Source: Neoceratodus forsteri (lineage: Eukaryota; Chordata; Ceratodontiformes; Ceratodontidae). Taken from it: DNA of 64,000 nt. The position numbers and the translations under genes were made by a program. The notes beneath the pieces were generated by a model. That model made no database searches. It had not been told where the DNA came from and worked only from the letters and a program-made list of their open reading frames with translations. Positions 1-11,779 of this stretch are shown piece after piece. The DNA lies in the NCBI GenBank assembly GCA_016271365.2, contig CM057451.1:370967501-371031500 (forward strand). The letters are read 5' to 3'. How positions within the stretch are numbered: the stretch's first letter is position 1; every line of letters starts with the position of its first letter.

Positions 1-1436
1 CTCTGAAACCTGCTCCCCCCTCCCTTCAATCACTAGAACATCTACTAAGGCTCTCATCTCCCCTGTCCACGTACCTGTCAGCCCCTTCCGATTCCTCTGT
101 TCTCTTTTCACCGTTGTTTCACCCCCGCCAAAGACATCTCTTTCCTGGTGTTCTCTGAACTCCTGGCCCTCAGTCTGCACTCTCGAGGGTTAAACTCACC
201 CAATCTCAACTACTAGATTTTGTACTGCCTACCCTTGCATAGTGTCAGCACCTTAGCTCATTTGCCACCCATGTACATCTGCTGGTCTATACTGTTGCCT
301 ATTGTTTTTGCACTTGGAATTGCCCTTATTGCACTTCTGATAATTGCAATTGCAGTGTATGCCTACTCCTTTCCCCCTTCCCCCCCAGGTCGCACCTGGA
401 AATGAGCTTCAGCTCACGGTGCCCTTCCCGGTTATCAAATTTTAAATACATTTATTTTATTTGTATTTATTTCATAACTAGGATTACAAATACCTTTGAA
501 CTGGGGTTCTTTTACAAAGGTTCCACAGCAATTGAGAGAACAAAACATAATCAAAGGAAGGAACAAAATACTACAATCTGAATAAATAATATAGTAGAGA
601 AATCAATGAGCAGAAAATGACAGCGGTGATATAACTGGAGAAAAGAGAGAAATACAGAAATTACCAGTAAAGAACAACAGTATCAACAAAGCAGGTATGC
701 AGTCTAATATATAGCAAACTTTGTCAATCTAGGAGCTAGGCAAGGAGAAAGCAGGATAAAATACCTTGGTAAATAAATATATCAAAGTTAACAAGAATCA
801 GCAGTGTGTGTCAGCCCTAGGTGGAAGTGGAGAAAGACTGGATAACTAAACTGCGGATAAATAAAGAGGAGAAAAACTAGTAAGGTGCCATATGTGTTTA
901 TACCCGAGGTCACCAAAGGCAAGCTACAGGGGAATTAGCAAAAGTGCTCTATTCAGTAGAAACATAGGCACCCACATTAGCTCATTTCTAATACAACTAG
1001 TACAACAGTGATGGGGCAGTTCTCCAATTTTCTTTTTACTCAATTTATGTATAGTTATTTTTTTTAAATACAACTCTGAGCTGAAGTCCGTGTGCAGTTG
1101 CCTTGCAAGATACGCGTCCAGCGTTCTTTATGCTACATATAGGAAAGAACTTGCTTCCTACAGGGCTGTGTAGCTGTAGTGCTATTTGAGATGGAGACAA
1201 AGAGCACTCAATGGTAAAAATGTTCTGTCTGTAGGGGGAAAAGCAGGGACTGAATCAGGGTGTGTGAAGTGCACTGGCTCCATATAAAGGCAGATCTCTA
1301 AACAGCAACCATTTTGATCACAAGTACCAACAAAATAAATGAAGTTGGCAGCTAAAAAAAAAAACAATATTTAGGTGTCAAGGCTCATCTTTATTTATCC
1401 TCCCCCAATGCTAGGATTTTTAACCCTTAGCACACC
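1..1436. other. Unassigned intronic sequence
   Basis: I recognise no gene or repeat family here. The first ~420 bases are C/T-rich. They hold a 61-codon frame (220-405, plus) with one hydrophobic stretch, but no family resemblance and no splice signals that would make it an exon. From about 435 the sequence is A+T-rich and looks like ordinary intron or the 3' tail of an old LINE. An A-run lies at 1356-1364. I looked for the next AGO3 exon on the minus strand and did not find it. Confidence 0.5.
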
Positions 1437-1759
1437 AGGGGCCAGATATTCAAAAGTTAGAGCGGGTGCTAATGGGTGTTTGCCCACGTTAACTGGGTTT
1501 TATACCCAGTTTGTGGGTGGGGTCTATATTCAGAGACCCCTATAGCATGAACTAATCCCACTAGCCCCCATCACTAGCATTACGCTGCACCCATGCAAAT
1601 AAGGGGGTCCCCCTGCATACAAGTGCAGTGGCAAATTCAGCAATTCGTGTCAGCTATAAAGGGCACCCAAGGTGGCACTATTTACCATCTTTACAAACCC
1701 AGCCTTAACTGGCCGCAAAGCCCCGGTGGCAGGATTGCCGTATTGCAGCTGCCCACCAT

Positions 1760-2335
1760 AGCTCACCTGCCAGTGACTGGCAGACAGCACCCTGGTGAGT
1801 AGTGGAACCCTCCCCATTCTCTAAGCACCCATCCTAGTGTGGGCACATCAACCACGATGTCTACCGGTGCCCCCTCCCCACCAAAATATCTGAATGCATG
1901 CCCTGGTGTCTTGTGGCACCCCCCCAAACGCCCATCCTCTATAGGTCACTGCATGCCCTAGTGCCTAATGGCACCCCCCACCCACCTATTACCCATCCCG
2001 GTGATTCCACAGACTCCCTGGTGGCAACCTGCACCCTCCACCCACTGATCAGTCATTCCAGCACTGAGGCATGATCCCTTGGTGTCTAGTGGCACCCCCT
2101 GATCACCCTTCCCATACTGTTGCAGGCCATCCCTTGTATGTAGCAGCAACCCCCACCCCAAATGCTGCCCTCTACATGCATATGGATGCCCTCATGTCCA
2201 GTAGTATCCCCCACCTGCCAATCACTCATCCTGGTGATACCATCAGATTGGAGGTGGCTTGTGGAACCCCCCCCCCCCACCAAGCACTCATCCCTGTGAT
2301 ACCAGCGATGCTCTGGAGACTAGTTGAGCGGCCAA
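1760..2335 (+). repeat. Minisatellite, left arm (~62-bp unit)
   Basis: Degenerate copies of a unit of about 62 bp follow one another. Landmarks in each are a CCCTGGTGTCTAGTGGCACC-like block, a C-run, CACTCATCC and GGTGATACCA. About eight or nine units can be counted by eye. The same unit recurs in reverse complement in the right arm. Confidence 0.7.
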
Positions 2336-2639
2336 TCCACACAGCGGCCAGCCACAGAAGTGACAGGTGAGAAGAGGGTTGTGCCAGTCACTGTCATGGG
2401 CCCCCACATGGCCCTGGCAGCAGAGGTACATGGGAGGGTTGGCTGGGTGGTGTGCTGGGTGTGGACAGGTTGGTCGGGTTCCATCGAACTGCCACTGTAC
2501 GCCACTCCATGTGGTGACTGGCAGTCACGGCCCCCCGTGTAATCACTAGCTGTCGGGGATCAGCTCAGCTACCTGGGCTGTGAGGTTGAGGGGGAATGTT
2601 ACCGGACAATAGGGAGTCAGGAAACTAATAGGGCCTGGA

Positions 2640-3160
2640 GGCTGGAGTAGTGGGGAAGGGGTCTGCTAGCCACCAGGGCCTCTGCAGTAGTACCAGGATG
2701 GGTGCCTGGCAGGTGGAGGATCTACAACCACCAAGGCATCACTATTATCATGGGGATGGGTGCTCACTGGGTGCGGGATCCAACAGCCACCACAAACCCA
2801 ATGGCATCAGCAGGATGGGTGACTGGCGAGTGGGGGGTACCACTAGCCACCAGGGCATATGTATACATATAGGGGACAGGAGTTCAGGAGATGGGGTTAC
2901 TGTTATACACAGGGTAGACCTGAAACTATATAGGGGCGGGTGACCAGGAGGGGTGGAAAGTGCTGCTAGACAACAGTAATGACCTGGGACTACACAGGGT
3001 AGGTGCTTGGAGGATGAGGGTGCCACTGGACACCAGGGACGGCCCCCATATATACCAGATGTGTGACCGGGAGGGTGGGGGTACCACTAGACACCAGGGA
3101 CTACATCTGCCATACTGTAATGAGTGATCGGAGGGTGGCAGGGTGCCACTAGACGCCAGG
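2640..3160 (-). repeat. Minisatellite, right arm (inverted copy of the ~62-bp unit)
   Basis: These are reverse-complement copies of the left-arm unit, with landmarks GGATGGGTG, GGTGGGGGGTACCACTAG and ACACCAGGG. The array breaks at DIRS A and resumes at about 11168-11215, where GATCGGAGGGTGG and GCCACTAGACACCAGG recur. DIRS A therefore landed inside a repeat unit. Between the arms (2340-2640) lies a spacer of about 300 bp without clear units. Confidence 0.7.
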
Positions 3161-3163
3161 AAA

Positions 3164-3300
3164 GCACAGTTACGTAGGAACTTACCATAACAGTCGCTCT
3201 TCGAGAGAGGTTCCTTCAGTAGGTCATAACATATAGGACTGGCGCCCCTGGCGTCGGGCTGCACAGCAGACTTTTCTAGCAATCCCTGATGGGGGACCAC
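3164..3300. repeat. DIRS A left (3') ITR with terminal extension
   Basis: The stretch 3195-3291 is the reverse complement of 11060-11145, sharing TTCCTTCAGTAGGTCAT and CAGACTTTTCTAGCAATCCC. The outermost ~30 bases (3164-3194) have no partner in the right ITR but do recur in the ICR. On the minus strand they contain GGTAAGT (3185-3180). A TATATA at 3337-3342 faces inward. Confidence 0.85.
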
Positions 3301-3469
3301 CCACCCGACGTTACGTGACCGATGTCAGCATGGCCGTATATAGTGGGCGGTCCCCACGCCCGCCCTCCAGTTCTCCCGCCGGACACAGAAAGAGGCCTGA
3401 CAGCAGGAGCAGAAACAATCTGGAGTCCCTGTGTAAGAAATAAAATGAGGGGAAGGAGGAAGGGAAATA

Positions 3470-3600
3470 TATAACCTACTGAAGGAAGCTCTCTCGGAGA
3501 TCTACTGTTACATTAAGTTCCTAGGTAACTGTACTAACTTACATCGAGAGGGTTCCTTCAGTAGGTCATTACATATAGGACAGAGTCCTAAGCAGTCCCT
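3470..3600. repeat. DIRS A internal complementary region
   Basis: The first half (to about 3535) is the reverse complement of the left outer end, including CTACTGAAGGAA and AGATCTACTGTTAC. The second half is the reverse complement of the right outer end, TTACATCGAGAGGGTTCC then TTCAGTAGGTCATTACATAT. The donor-like GTAAGT of related copies has decayed to TTAAGT here. Confidence 0.85.
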
Positions 3601-3679
3601 CCAAAGAGAAACTGAGAGAAACAAGGGAGGAGGAGAAAAAAAAACTCCAACGGAAACTGGGAACCAGAATGGACCCAGC

Positions 3680-4763
3680 CTAGGACAGAAGGTCCTGCAA
3701 GACATCTAGGCCGAAGCCAGCCCTCCGCCTAGAAGCAATGTCCAGATTGTAGTGTTTAGTAAAAGTGTGGCAAAAACTCCAAGTAGCTGTGGCGCAGATA
3801 TCAGCCACAGAGACATTCTGCAAAAAAACAGCGGAAGCCGCCATGCCCCTAGCAGAATGACCTCTGATGGGACCCATTAGAGGTTTTTCGTGCTTTTGGT
3901 AACAATACCGAATACAGTTGCCTAACCATTTGGAAAGGCACTGCTTCGAAACAGCTTTGCCCTTCGACCTGGGGGCCAAAGAAACAAAAAGCTGATCGCA
4001 GCTACGGAACTTCTTAGTTCGGTGTATGTGGCACCAAAGGATCCGATGGACGTCCATGGTGTGCAGGAGTGCCTCACCTCTATTCAAAGGGGATGGAAAG
4101 TAAACTGGAAGCTCTACTGATTGGTTCAGTGTGGCTTCTGACACCACCTTGGGTAGAAACTTAGGATTTGTCCCGAGGACCACTCAGTCCTTGTGGAAAA
4201 TAAGATAAGGCTCTTTACAAATCAGAGTGTGAAGCTCCGAAATCTTTCGAGCTGACGTAATGGCAACTAAAAATAATGTCATCCAGAAAAGGACCCGCAA
4301 GTCACAGCTCATGGCTGGTTCAAACGGAGGAAGAGTGAGCTTCTCCAACATAAGGTTCAAATCCCAAGGTGGGGTTGGGCTGCGGATGGGAGTTTCAGAT
4401 GGAGGATCCCTTTCAGAAAGGTTTTTGAGACTTACAACTGAGCCACGGGTTTACCATCTTGTGGTACACCAAAACTGCCAAAATGTGGACCTTCAAGGAA
4501 GAATATGACAGACCTGAGTCTGACAGATGAAGGAGGTATTCCATGACTTCTGGGGCAGAACAAGAAAAGGGGTTCCACTTCTTGGAGATTGCCCAGATGG
4601 AAAAACATTTCCACTTCATGGCATAAGTGGAATAAGCAGAGGGTTTTCTAGCCTCTAAAAGACCCTGAGCTACTCGAGAGGAGACCCCAAAGCAAAAAAT
4701 CACTATGTCTGCAGGAGCCATGCATGAAGATGCAGAGTCCTTAGCCCCAGAAGAATAAGGCAA
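3680..4763 (-). pseudogene. DIRS A tyrosine recombinase, frameshifted
   Basis: This is the DIRS integrase: a DNA-binding core domain followed by a tyrosine recombinase catalytic domain. The N-terminal part (about 4413-4763) contains STYAMKWKCFS and SLKVHILAVLVYH. After a frameshift, AITSARKISELHTL carries the first catalytic Arg. The C-terminal part (3680-4183) keeps the HxxR box as GHSARGMAAS and the nucleophile Tyr in FTKHYNLDIASRRR. An in-frame stop separates the parts near 4183. The gene starts right after the RNase H region and ends just upstream of the ICR, as in the other DIRS copies here. The catalytic residues survive but the frame does not. Confidence 0.9.
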
Positions 4764-4871
4764 CCTTGATCCAGAGTCAAGAGGTCATGGGTCACTGGAA
4801 GTGGAACCAGTGGGTCCCTCGATAGCTGAACCAAATTTATCTCGGCCAGAGAGGGGCGATGATAATCATCC

Positions 4872-6560
4872 TCACCTTCTCTGCCTGAAGCTTGACAAGG
4901 ACCCTCTGGAGAATGGGAAATGAAAGGAAGGCGTACAAAAATTTCCCTGTCCAGAAGACAGACAGTGCGTCATGTCAGAAAACACCATGCCCTGGAATGA
5001 GCGAGCAAAAACTGGAAGTTTTGCGTTGTATTGGGAAGCAAAAAGGTCGATTTCCGGATGCCCCCATCTTAGGAAGAGAGATTCTGCCACTTCCTGATTT
5101 AATTCCCATTCGTGAGTTAGGGTCTGAGACCTGCCGAGACTATCTGCCAGGACATTTTGAATGCCTGGAACATGCACGGCCACTAGGGCCAGATCGTGCT
5201 GGATTGCCCAGTTCACACTTGCATCGCCTCTCTGCACAAGAGGTACAAGCGAGTTTCTCCTTGTTTGTTGAGGTACCAAACTACCGACATACTGTCCGTT
5301 TGGACCAGCAGTGATCCGTTGGGAAGGAGGGTCTGGAAGGCTTGTAAGGTGTACAAGACCGCCCTCATCTCCAGAATGTTGATGTGTAATGATGCCTCCA
5401 AGCTGGACCACAGTCCTTGAGCTTGGTGCTCCCCTGTATGTGCTCCCCATCCCATGTTCGATGCATCTGTAGTTACGGATGCCAAAGGAGCTGGGCTCCT
5501 GAAAGGAAGACCCAAGGAAAGGTTGCAGTGGTCCCTCCACCACAGCAATTCTTTGTGAACTGCTGACGACACCAGGACCAGATGGTCCAGGAGTTGATCC
5601 CACTGCACCTGGAAAGACCACCGAGTAACTCATGTGGAGCCTCGCATGGGGAACAGTAATGACGGAGGATGCCATCAGGCCAAGAAGGCGGAGGATCTTC
5701 CGGGCCGGGATGGTCCTGGACGAAGCCACCCACGAAGTCTGACGGATCAGGGTCTCCGCCCTGTCTGGAGGAAGGAAGGCTCTGCATTGGACTATATCCA
5801 AAATCACCCCAATTATTGTAGTCTCTGGGACTGTGTCATGGATGACTTGGCAATACTGACAGTAATCCCCAGTCTGTCAAAGAGGTCCAGGGTAAAGGAG
5901 ATTGCCTCCAGTAAAGAGTCCCTGGATGGGCTGAAATCAGCCAGTCATCCAGGTAAGGGAAAACCGCAACACCATGGCAGCGTTTACCACTACCAGACAC
6001 ATGGTAAACACCCGAGGTGCCAAGGACAGACCAAAAGGGAGTGCCCAACTGAAGCCGCCCTTGAATTGGAACCACAGGAAACAGCGGTGGCTGGGAAGAT
6101 CGGGATGTGCAGGTAAGCATCCTGTATGTCAAGCGCACAACCAATGATTTTCCAGAAGGGTGGGCGGGCTCTGGGCGTCCAGCATCCTGAGCGTTCTGTA
6201 CTCAACAAGCGTTGAGGCTGCTCAAGTCGAGAATGGGCCTGAAGTCTCCCACCTTTTTTGGAACCAAGAAAAAATGGGAGTAGAACCCCCTGCCCCTTTG
6301 CCAGAGGGGGAACACGCTCTATTGCTTCCTTGAGCAAGAGGCTTTGAACTTCTTCTCGAATGAGAAGAGCCTGATCCCTGGAGTAAGCATTTTTGGCGGA
6401 GATTCTGGAGGAATTTCCAGAAACTCTATAGTGTATCCGACGGACACCAACTGCAGGACCCATGCATTGGAAGTTATCACCTTCCATTCCTGCATATGGC
6501 AGGTGAACCTCCCCCTCACCTGCTCTTCGTCGTGAGACTGAGGAGTTAGTGGGGACAGGG
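4872..6560 (-). pseudogene. DIRS A reverse transcriptase-RNase H, broken
   Basis: The RT part is spread over frames at 5836-6487. LDIQDAYLHIPI carries the first catalytic Asp and VFPYLDDWLI is the YxDD box. RNase H follows at about 5213-5608, with TTDASNMGWGAH (catalytic Asp), INILEMRAVLYTL (Glu) and QTDSMSVVWYLN (Asp). Downstream (4872-5130) GIQNVLADSLGR gives the last RNase H Asp. Then comes the DIRS-typical tail starting HPEIDLFASQYN, which literature on other DIRS elements treats as a possible Dam-like methylase domain. At least two frame changes occur. Upstream it overlaps or abuts gag. Confidence 0.88.
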
Positions 6561-9050
6561 AGTCAGGCAGTGGCAAGATGTTCGGGGCAGGACCTCCTGA
6601 ATGTCTCTGGTACTTGGAGGCCGGAGGAGTGGCGGAACCCATGGCCTTGCGTTTGCCCCTCCGAAAGGGTTGTTGCCGCTACTGAGTGCCCAATCGGTAC
6701 ATGGACCTTACTGATCTAAGGGTGAGACCTCTGTCCTGGAGGACAGGAGAAGCGAGAGAGGCGAAGATCCTTGGCAAGCTCCTCCTTAAGGCTCGAGGGT
6801 TCCATTGACGGGACTCTGGTCTCTAACCAGGCTAAGGTAGCCTTTTAGTGTGACACCATGTGGGCCACATAGTTGAGGGATCTGAGCGCAGATGTGGCCG
6901 AAGCATAAACTTTTCTGCCGAACTGGTCCATCTGCCTTGACTCTTTATCTGAAGAAGAGGTGCTCATGTGCTTGAGTGCAGCGGAGCGATCATGAGCAGC
7001 CGAAATGATGACAGAGTCCATCTAATGATGCGTCTTAAGAAAAGGAGTTTCCTTTGGCACGGTATATCCTGTCCACCCTCTTGGGGACAGCCAGGAGAGA
7101 ATGAGGCATTTGCCAGACCGTAGGGGTGAGGTCCGATCCAGGAAGGAATGGGGACCAGAGACAGAGACTCTAAGTCCAGATGTTCGGCTAATCTCTGTCT
7201 CATGGGGTCTTGATCCTCTGACTCCCAGTCAAATAAATATTTCATGGACCTCAGAAGATCCGAGAAGGCAGGGTCCTCGGTGGGGGGGGGGACTTGTAAG
7301 AAACCTTGCCTTTCGGACCCTCGGGTTCCTCCAAGGCACCCTCAGCAGACTGATCGCATCCTCATCATCACGATCATCATCATCACCACCACCATCACCA
7401 TCTCCCCCCTTGTCAGAAAGATTACGAATCTCCGGAAGGGCAATGTCCTGATGTGCCATCTGCAGTCAGGTACCATGGACGAGAAGAGCTCCTCGGGGAC
7501 ACAGACATTAATGAGTGTGGAAGAGGGAGTCTTGTCTCCAGGTCTGACTCCAACTCCAAGCGCGCCCCCTGCCACCAAGACTGGATTAAGGTCTTGAAAC
7601 CATAGCCGAAGGAGGGGGTGATGGAGGAGGTTGCAGCTGAGGGGGAGGAGGAGGAGGCGGTATTACCAGTGGGGGTGGGTAATGGTACCCCTGGTAACCC
7701 TGAAAATGGTGGTAGGGGTTGTAATCAGGGTAGTACTGTCCGAAGGAACTACACTCAGGAGGAGGACCAGTCAGGAAATGGTCCCCAGGGTGCCCAAAGG
7801 GGTAATGAGGGACAGTCCGGGGTCTAGTATAAATCCCCGCCATCGGGTCTGACGGAGGGGGCCATGTTGGACCTGCAGTAGTGTAAATTGGTGGGGGGTC
7901 CAGTGTCGGGATAACCAACATCAGGGGGTCCGACATCGGGACCGCCACTGCCCAATCTGGCGCCGGAAAGGGAGTCGGCGTCGGAGGGGCTAGCATTGAG
8001 GCCGGACGAGGGGGGCCTGATGGTGAAACTGGGTCTGGTGCTGGAGCCGGAGGCTGAGGCAGACCACTGGGCCCTGGCTGGGGGAGAGTCATCGGAGTTC
8101 TGGCATTGGAATTGGAATCGCCGGATCAGATGGTGGGATCAGGACCGGGATATTCATCAGGTCCGAAAGGGATCCCACCTGAAGGAGGAGGAGGGGCCTC
8201 CACTGTAAGGCTAGATGGCTGAGGAGGAGCCTCCTTCCCTGTGACCCCCCGTCAAGGAAGCGCAGGACTGACCCCGAGGAATGGTCTACGACGTCGAGGG
8301 GTTCTGCACTGTCTTTGCCCGAGGTACCCGCCTGAAAAGGGGAGGGTATAGGTGAGGGGAGAGGGTCATTCTCCCCCTGGTTCTGCTGGACGTCAGGTGA
8401 GGTGCCATTAGGCCCCAACGGGAAAACCACGCCTGAGCAGCCGTCAGAGACGGACGTCTTACCAGACGGCGCCGGGTGGGCAAGGGAGGAGCCCCCGGCC
8501 AACTTATCGGCTGCTGCCGGGCGGGTTCCTGAAGGCTGGGGAACTGTCTTCCCGGTAGCCGGGTGGTCCCCGGAGGAGCTGGGGGCAGACTTAACGGCCG
8601 TAGCGGTGCGGCTGTCAGAGGAGCCAACGGTCAACTGACCCGTTGAAGATTTTTCAGACTTACCGTCCGAAGTCTTCTTAGGCGGCGGCTGAGAGGCAGC
8701 TTTGCTCATCGAGGGCCGCGAGGCCTCAGTTTGGTCCGTGGAGCACTCCCGCTCTTGAGATTTCTCCTTGTGGTGTTTCCCCACTCTTGAAATTTCTCCT
8801 TGTGGTGTTTCTTGGAGGGAGAAAATGTTTCGGAAGAGGACTCCCTCGTGCAGTCCATTTGCTTCTCTAATGAAGCTAGGTGGACTTTTAGAAGGTGGGA
8901 CTCCAAAGCCTGCTGTCTCCGCTTTTTGGTGGCCTGATTAAATGTCTAGCACTCCGAGCAGGATGAGATAGGATGGTCTGGGCCCAGACAGATAATGCAC
9001 TTCAGATGACCGTCCTTATGAGGAATCTGCAAAGGCACAAACTGAGGAAA
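6560..9050 (-). pseudogene. DIRS A gag-like ORF1, degraded
   Basis: The frame fragments 8089-8784, 7586-8092 and 6964-7245 are Pro/Ser-rich low-complexity protein typical of DIRS ORF1. Near the 5' end (about 8950-9020) a CCHC knuckle reads CIICLGPDHPISSCSEC and is followed by a stop. A (CAT)n tract at about 7365-7410 encodes an Asp run. The CR1-like insertion at 9058 separates the knuckle from the 5' untranslated region, so the start codon cannot be assigned. Confidence 0.75.
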
Positions 9051-9057
9051 AGATAGC

Positions 9058-10915
9058 CAACTCTGTTAAGAAGCGGGGATAAAACCTTTCATAGGTACAT
9101 TAGGGAGCGAAGAAAGACCAAGGGAGGGATACAGAGACTTAATAAAGGGGAGGGAATGTGGGCAGAGGGTGACAGTGAAAAAGCAGGGATACTGAATGAA
9201 TATTTCTGCTCAGTATTCACAACGGAAGAGTAGGAGGAGGTACCTTAACCAAACAAGAAAAACACTCTGAATAGGGGGATCGATACCAGTCCATTCACAG
9301 AAGAAAGGGTTTTGAAAGAACTCTTGAAACTGAAGGTGGACAAAGCAATGGGGCCTGACGGGATTCACCCCAGAATTCTAAAAGAACTAAGGGTAGAACT
9401 AGTAATGCCACTGACTATTCTCTTTAACAAATCATGGGAGGATGGGGTGGTACCTGAGGACTAGAGGAGGGCGGATGTGATTCCACTTCACAAAAGTGGG
9501 AGCAGGGCAGAGGCAGGAAAATACAGACCAGTTAGTTTGACCTCAGTGGTAGGGAAAATGATGGACTCACTTCTGAAGGAAAGAACTGTTGAGTACCTAG
9601 AGGCCAGTGGGGCACAGGACCCAAGGTAGCATGGTTTCACAGCAGGAAGGTCATGTCAGATGACCCTAACAGATTTCTCTGACTGGGTGACCAATGAAGT
9701 AGACCAGGGAGGGGCTGTGGATATGGTCTGCCTAGATTTTAGCAAGGCATTTGACACAGTCTCACACAAAAGATTACTATACAAGTTAGTCAGCCTTGGA
9801 GTGGGTCCCAAGGTGGTAGCCTGGATAAAAAACTGGCTGGACAAGAGGACGTAAAGGGTAATAGTACACAGAGTCTACAGTGAGGAAAGGAGGGTAACTA
9901 GCGAGGTACCACAGGGTTCGGTACTGGGATGGTCCTCTTTAATGTCTTTATAGGTGACATTGGAGAGCACGTGGAAGGAAAAGTGTCTCTCTTTGCAGAT
10001 GACACAAAGATCTGCAACAGGGTTGATATACAAGATGGGGTGGAAAAGATGAAAAGGGACTTGGCAAGGTTGGAGGAATGGTCAGATATATGGCAGCTCA
10101 GACTCAATGCAAAGAAGTGCAAGGTAATGCATCTGGGAAACAAACACCTAGGGGAAAGAGTACACAATGTGGGGTGAGTTAATAACAACAAAAAAAATCG
10201 AAAAAGACCTAGGTGTAATTATATCAGATGACCTAAAGGTGGGCAAGCAATGTGAGAAGGCAGTAAGGAGGGCTGGGGGGATACTGGGATGCATAGGGAG
10301 AGGCATCAACAGTAGAAAGCAGGAAGTTGTTATCCCCCTGTACAGACAGTTGGAGAGACCCCATATAGAGTACTGCGTGCAATTCTGGAGACCCCATCTC
10401 CGCAAAGACATAGACAGAGTGGAGGCTGTTCAGAGGAGGGCAACCAAAATGGTGCAGGGTCTGCACCAGAAGACATATGAGGAGAGACTAAAGCAGCTTA
10501 ATATGTATACCCTTGAGGAAAGGAGGGAGGGGGGGACATGATAGAAACGTTCAAGTATCTCAAGGGAATTAAAGTACAAAAGGGTAGTATCTTTCAGAAA
10601 AAGAGATGTGCAAGAACAAGGGGACACAATTTGGAGACAGAGGGGGGACGGCTCAGAGGTAATGTGAGGAAGTATTTTTTCATGAAGAGGGTTGTGGATG
10701 CATGGAACAGCCTTCCTGTGGAGGTTGTGGAGTCAGGAACAGTGGAAGAATTCAAGAATGCATGGGACAGACATAAGGCAATTCTAGTGGTGGGGTAGAA
10801 GGAAATAAGCTGTTGATTAACTAGAATCTGCAGCTTATCCATCAGTTAGGGAAATGGGCAGACTGGGTGGGCCAAGTTGTCCTTAACTGCCATCAAATTC
10901 TATGTTTCTGTGTGC
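9058..10915 (+). mobile_element. CR1-like LINE, 5'-truncated, inserted in DIRS A
   Basis: This is a 3' portion of a Jockey-superfamily LINE of CR1/L3 type. It begins inside the linker between endonuclease and RT, runs through RT and the C-terminal domain, and ends in a 3' UTR with ATGGGCAGACTGGGTGGGCC and AAATTCTATGTTTCTGTG. The ATTCTATG motif is characteristic of CR1 3' ends. Its orientation is opposite to DIRS A. I could not define a clean target duplication. Confidence 0.85.
9300..10798 (+). pseudogene. CR1-like reverse transcriptase, broken
   Basis: The RT blocks are in order. PDGIHPRILKEL comes first, then a stop where related copies read Trp-Arg-Arg, then VIPLHKSGS and YRPVSLTSVVGKMM. 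Next are CLDFSKAFDTVSHKRLL (motif A, first catalytic Asp), EVPQGSVLG and [14 protein letters not shown] (motif C, FADD). After RT, RLEEWSDIWQLRLNAKKCK and RRATKMVQGLHQKTYEER match the CR1 C-terminal region. Frame changes occur near 9854, 9930, 10175 and 10540. The active-site residues are still legible, so the copy is moderately old. Confidence 0.85.
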
Positions 10916-11057
10916 CACAGGACAAGCACTTCTTCTTGGGTGAAGACATTAAGCAAATGTAGAATTCGTAGAGAAAAATTTGGCGAATGAAAAAATCCGA
11001 CACAAGAACTAACATGACGATCGCTGATGGAAGTCTACCATGCAACTGATACAAGGG

Positions 11058-11152
11058 ATTGCTAGAAAAGTCTGCCGTGCAGCCCGACGCCAGGTGGCGC
11101 CAGTTCTATATGTAATGACCTACTGAAGGAACCTTCTCGAAGTAAGATCTAC
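11058..11152. repeat. DIRS A right (5') ITR
   Basis: This is the reverse complement of 3195-3291 and ends at about AGTAAGATC. It lacks the 30-base extension seen at the left end. The adjoining 10916-11057 is 5' untranslated sequence of A and does not match the inner part of the left ITR, so homology between the ITRs stops after about 95 bp. Confidence 0.85.
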
Positions 11153-11779
11153 GGGTGTATGTACAAGTCGGGGGATCGGAGGGTGGAGGGTGCCACTAGA
11201 CACCAGGAACTACATTATCATAGATGGTATGGACGTTCGGGGGTTGGGGGGCTGGTCGCCGCCTGGACGGATGAGGCAGCAGCCACAAGATGGGCACACA
11301 CCTGCTCTCACTTCCCATGCAAATGAGCCCATAATGAGCATACATATGGCCCTCAGTGCCTTGCATGCCCAATGGGCTAATTTGCATTCTGCAACAGGCT
11401 CATGGCGCTGTGCAGTCTGGGGACACAATTCTATGGGCTGGATGTAGCCTAGGTCCCTGTCAGAGCAACGAAAAGTGACTTTGCACTGCACTGACACGTC
11501 TCGATGTTCAGTCAAATAGTGCCGGTGCTTTATCTATACAGCACCGCCGGGTCAGGCGCAAGTGTAGAACAAATCTTTGAGCTCAGTTTTTGCACTTTTT
11601 TGAATATCTGGTCCCAGATGCCTTACTCCCTGACACGACACTAGGCATGGAGAGACTTACACTCTCCCTTTAATTCATTGCTCTAGGCTTGTTCAAACTC
11701 TTTCTCCATGGGTGGGGGGGGGATAAGTAGTACTGAAGAGTGAGGACATGTTTTTACCTAGCTCTGTTCCCCTGCCACC

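Larger units (their letters stand above)
3164..11152 (-). mobile_element. DIRS element A (gag, RT-RH, tyrosine recombinase)
   Basis: DIRS retrotransposons replicate through reverse transcription and integrate by tyrosine recombinase instead of a DDE integrase. They carry inverted terminal repeats and an internal complementary region. Element A shows all of these on the minus strand: 5' ITR at the right, gag, RT-RNase H, recombinase, ICR, then 3' ITR at the left. A CR1-like LINE of about 1.85 kb interrupts its 5' part. All frames are broken, so the copy is dead. It belongs to the same subfamily as B and D, judged by the shared terminal sequence. Confidence 0.9.
1437..11614. mobile_element. TIR-bounded DNA-transposon-like element with inverted minisatellite core, split by DIRS A
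   Basis: The left end (1437-1458) reads GGGGCCAGATATTCAAAA. The right end (11596-11615), read on the other strand, begins GGGACCAGATATTCAAAAA, so the two are terminal inverted repeats of about 18 bp. Removing DIRS A (3164-11152) leaves an element of about 2.2 kb with no transposase frame, so it would be non-autonomous. TIRs beginning GGGCCAGAT are common in Harbinger-like and some hAT-like elements of vertebrates. I could not settle a target duplication, so the superfamily is open. Its interior is two opposed arms of one minisatellite. Confidence 0.6.

Noticed and set aside
220..405. A 61-codon frame with a hydrophobic segment, possibly a small membrane protein
   Set aside because: Short, with no family resemblance, no splice or promoter signals, and located in intronic repeat-like sequence.
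1760..2335. Regularly spaced repeats resembling a CRISPR array
   Set aside because: The units are degenerate tandem copies without unique spacers, the genome is vertebrate, and the same unit recurs inverted nearby. It is a minisatellite.
7365..7410. A (CAT)n/(ATG)n tract as a possible regulatory microsatellite
   Set aside because: It lies within the DIRS A gag and encodes an acidic run on the sense strand. Simple slippage explains it.
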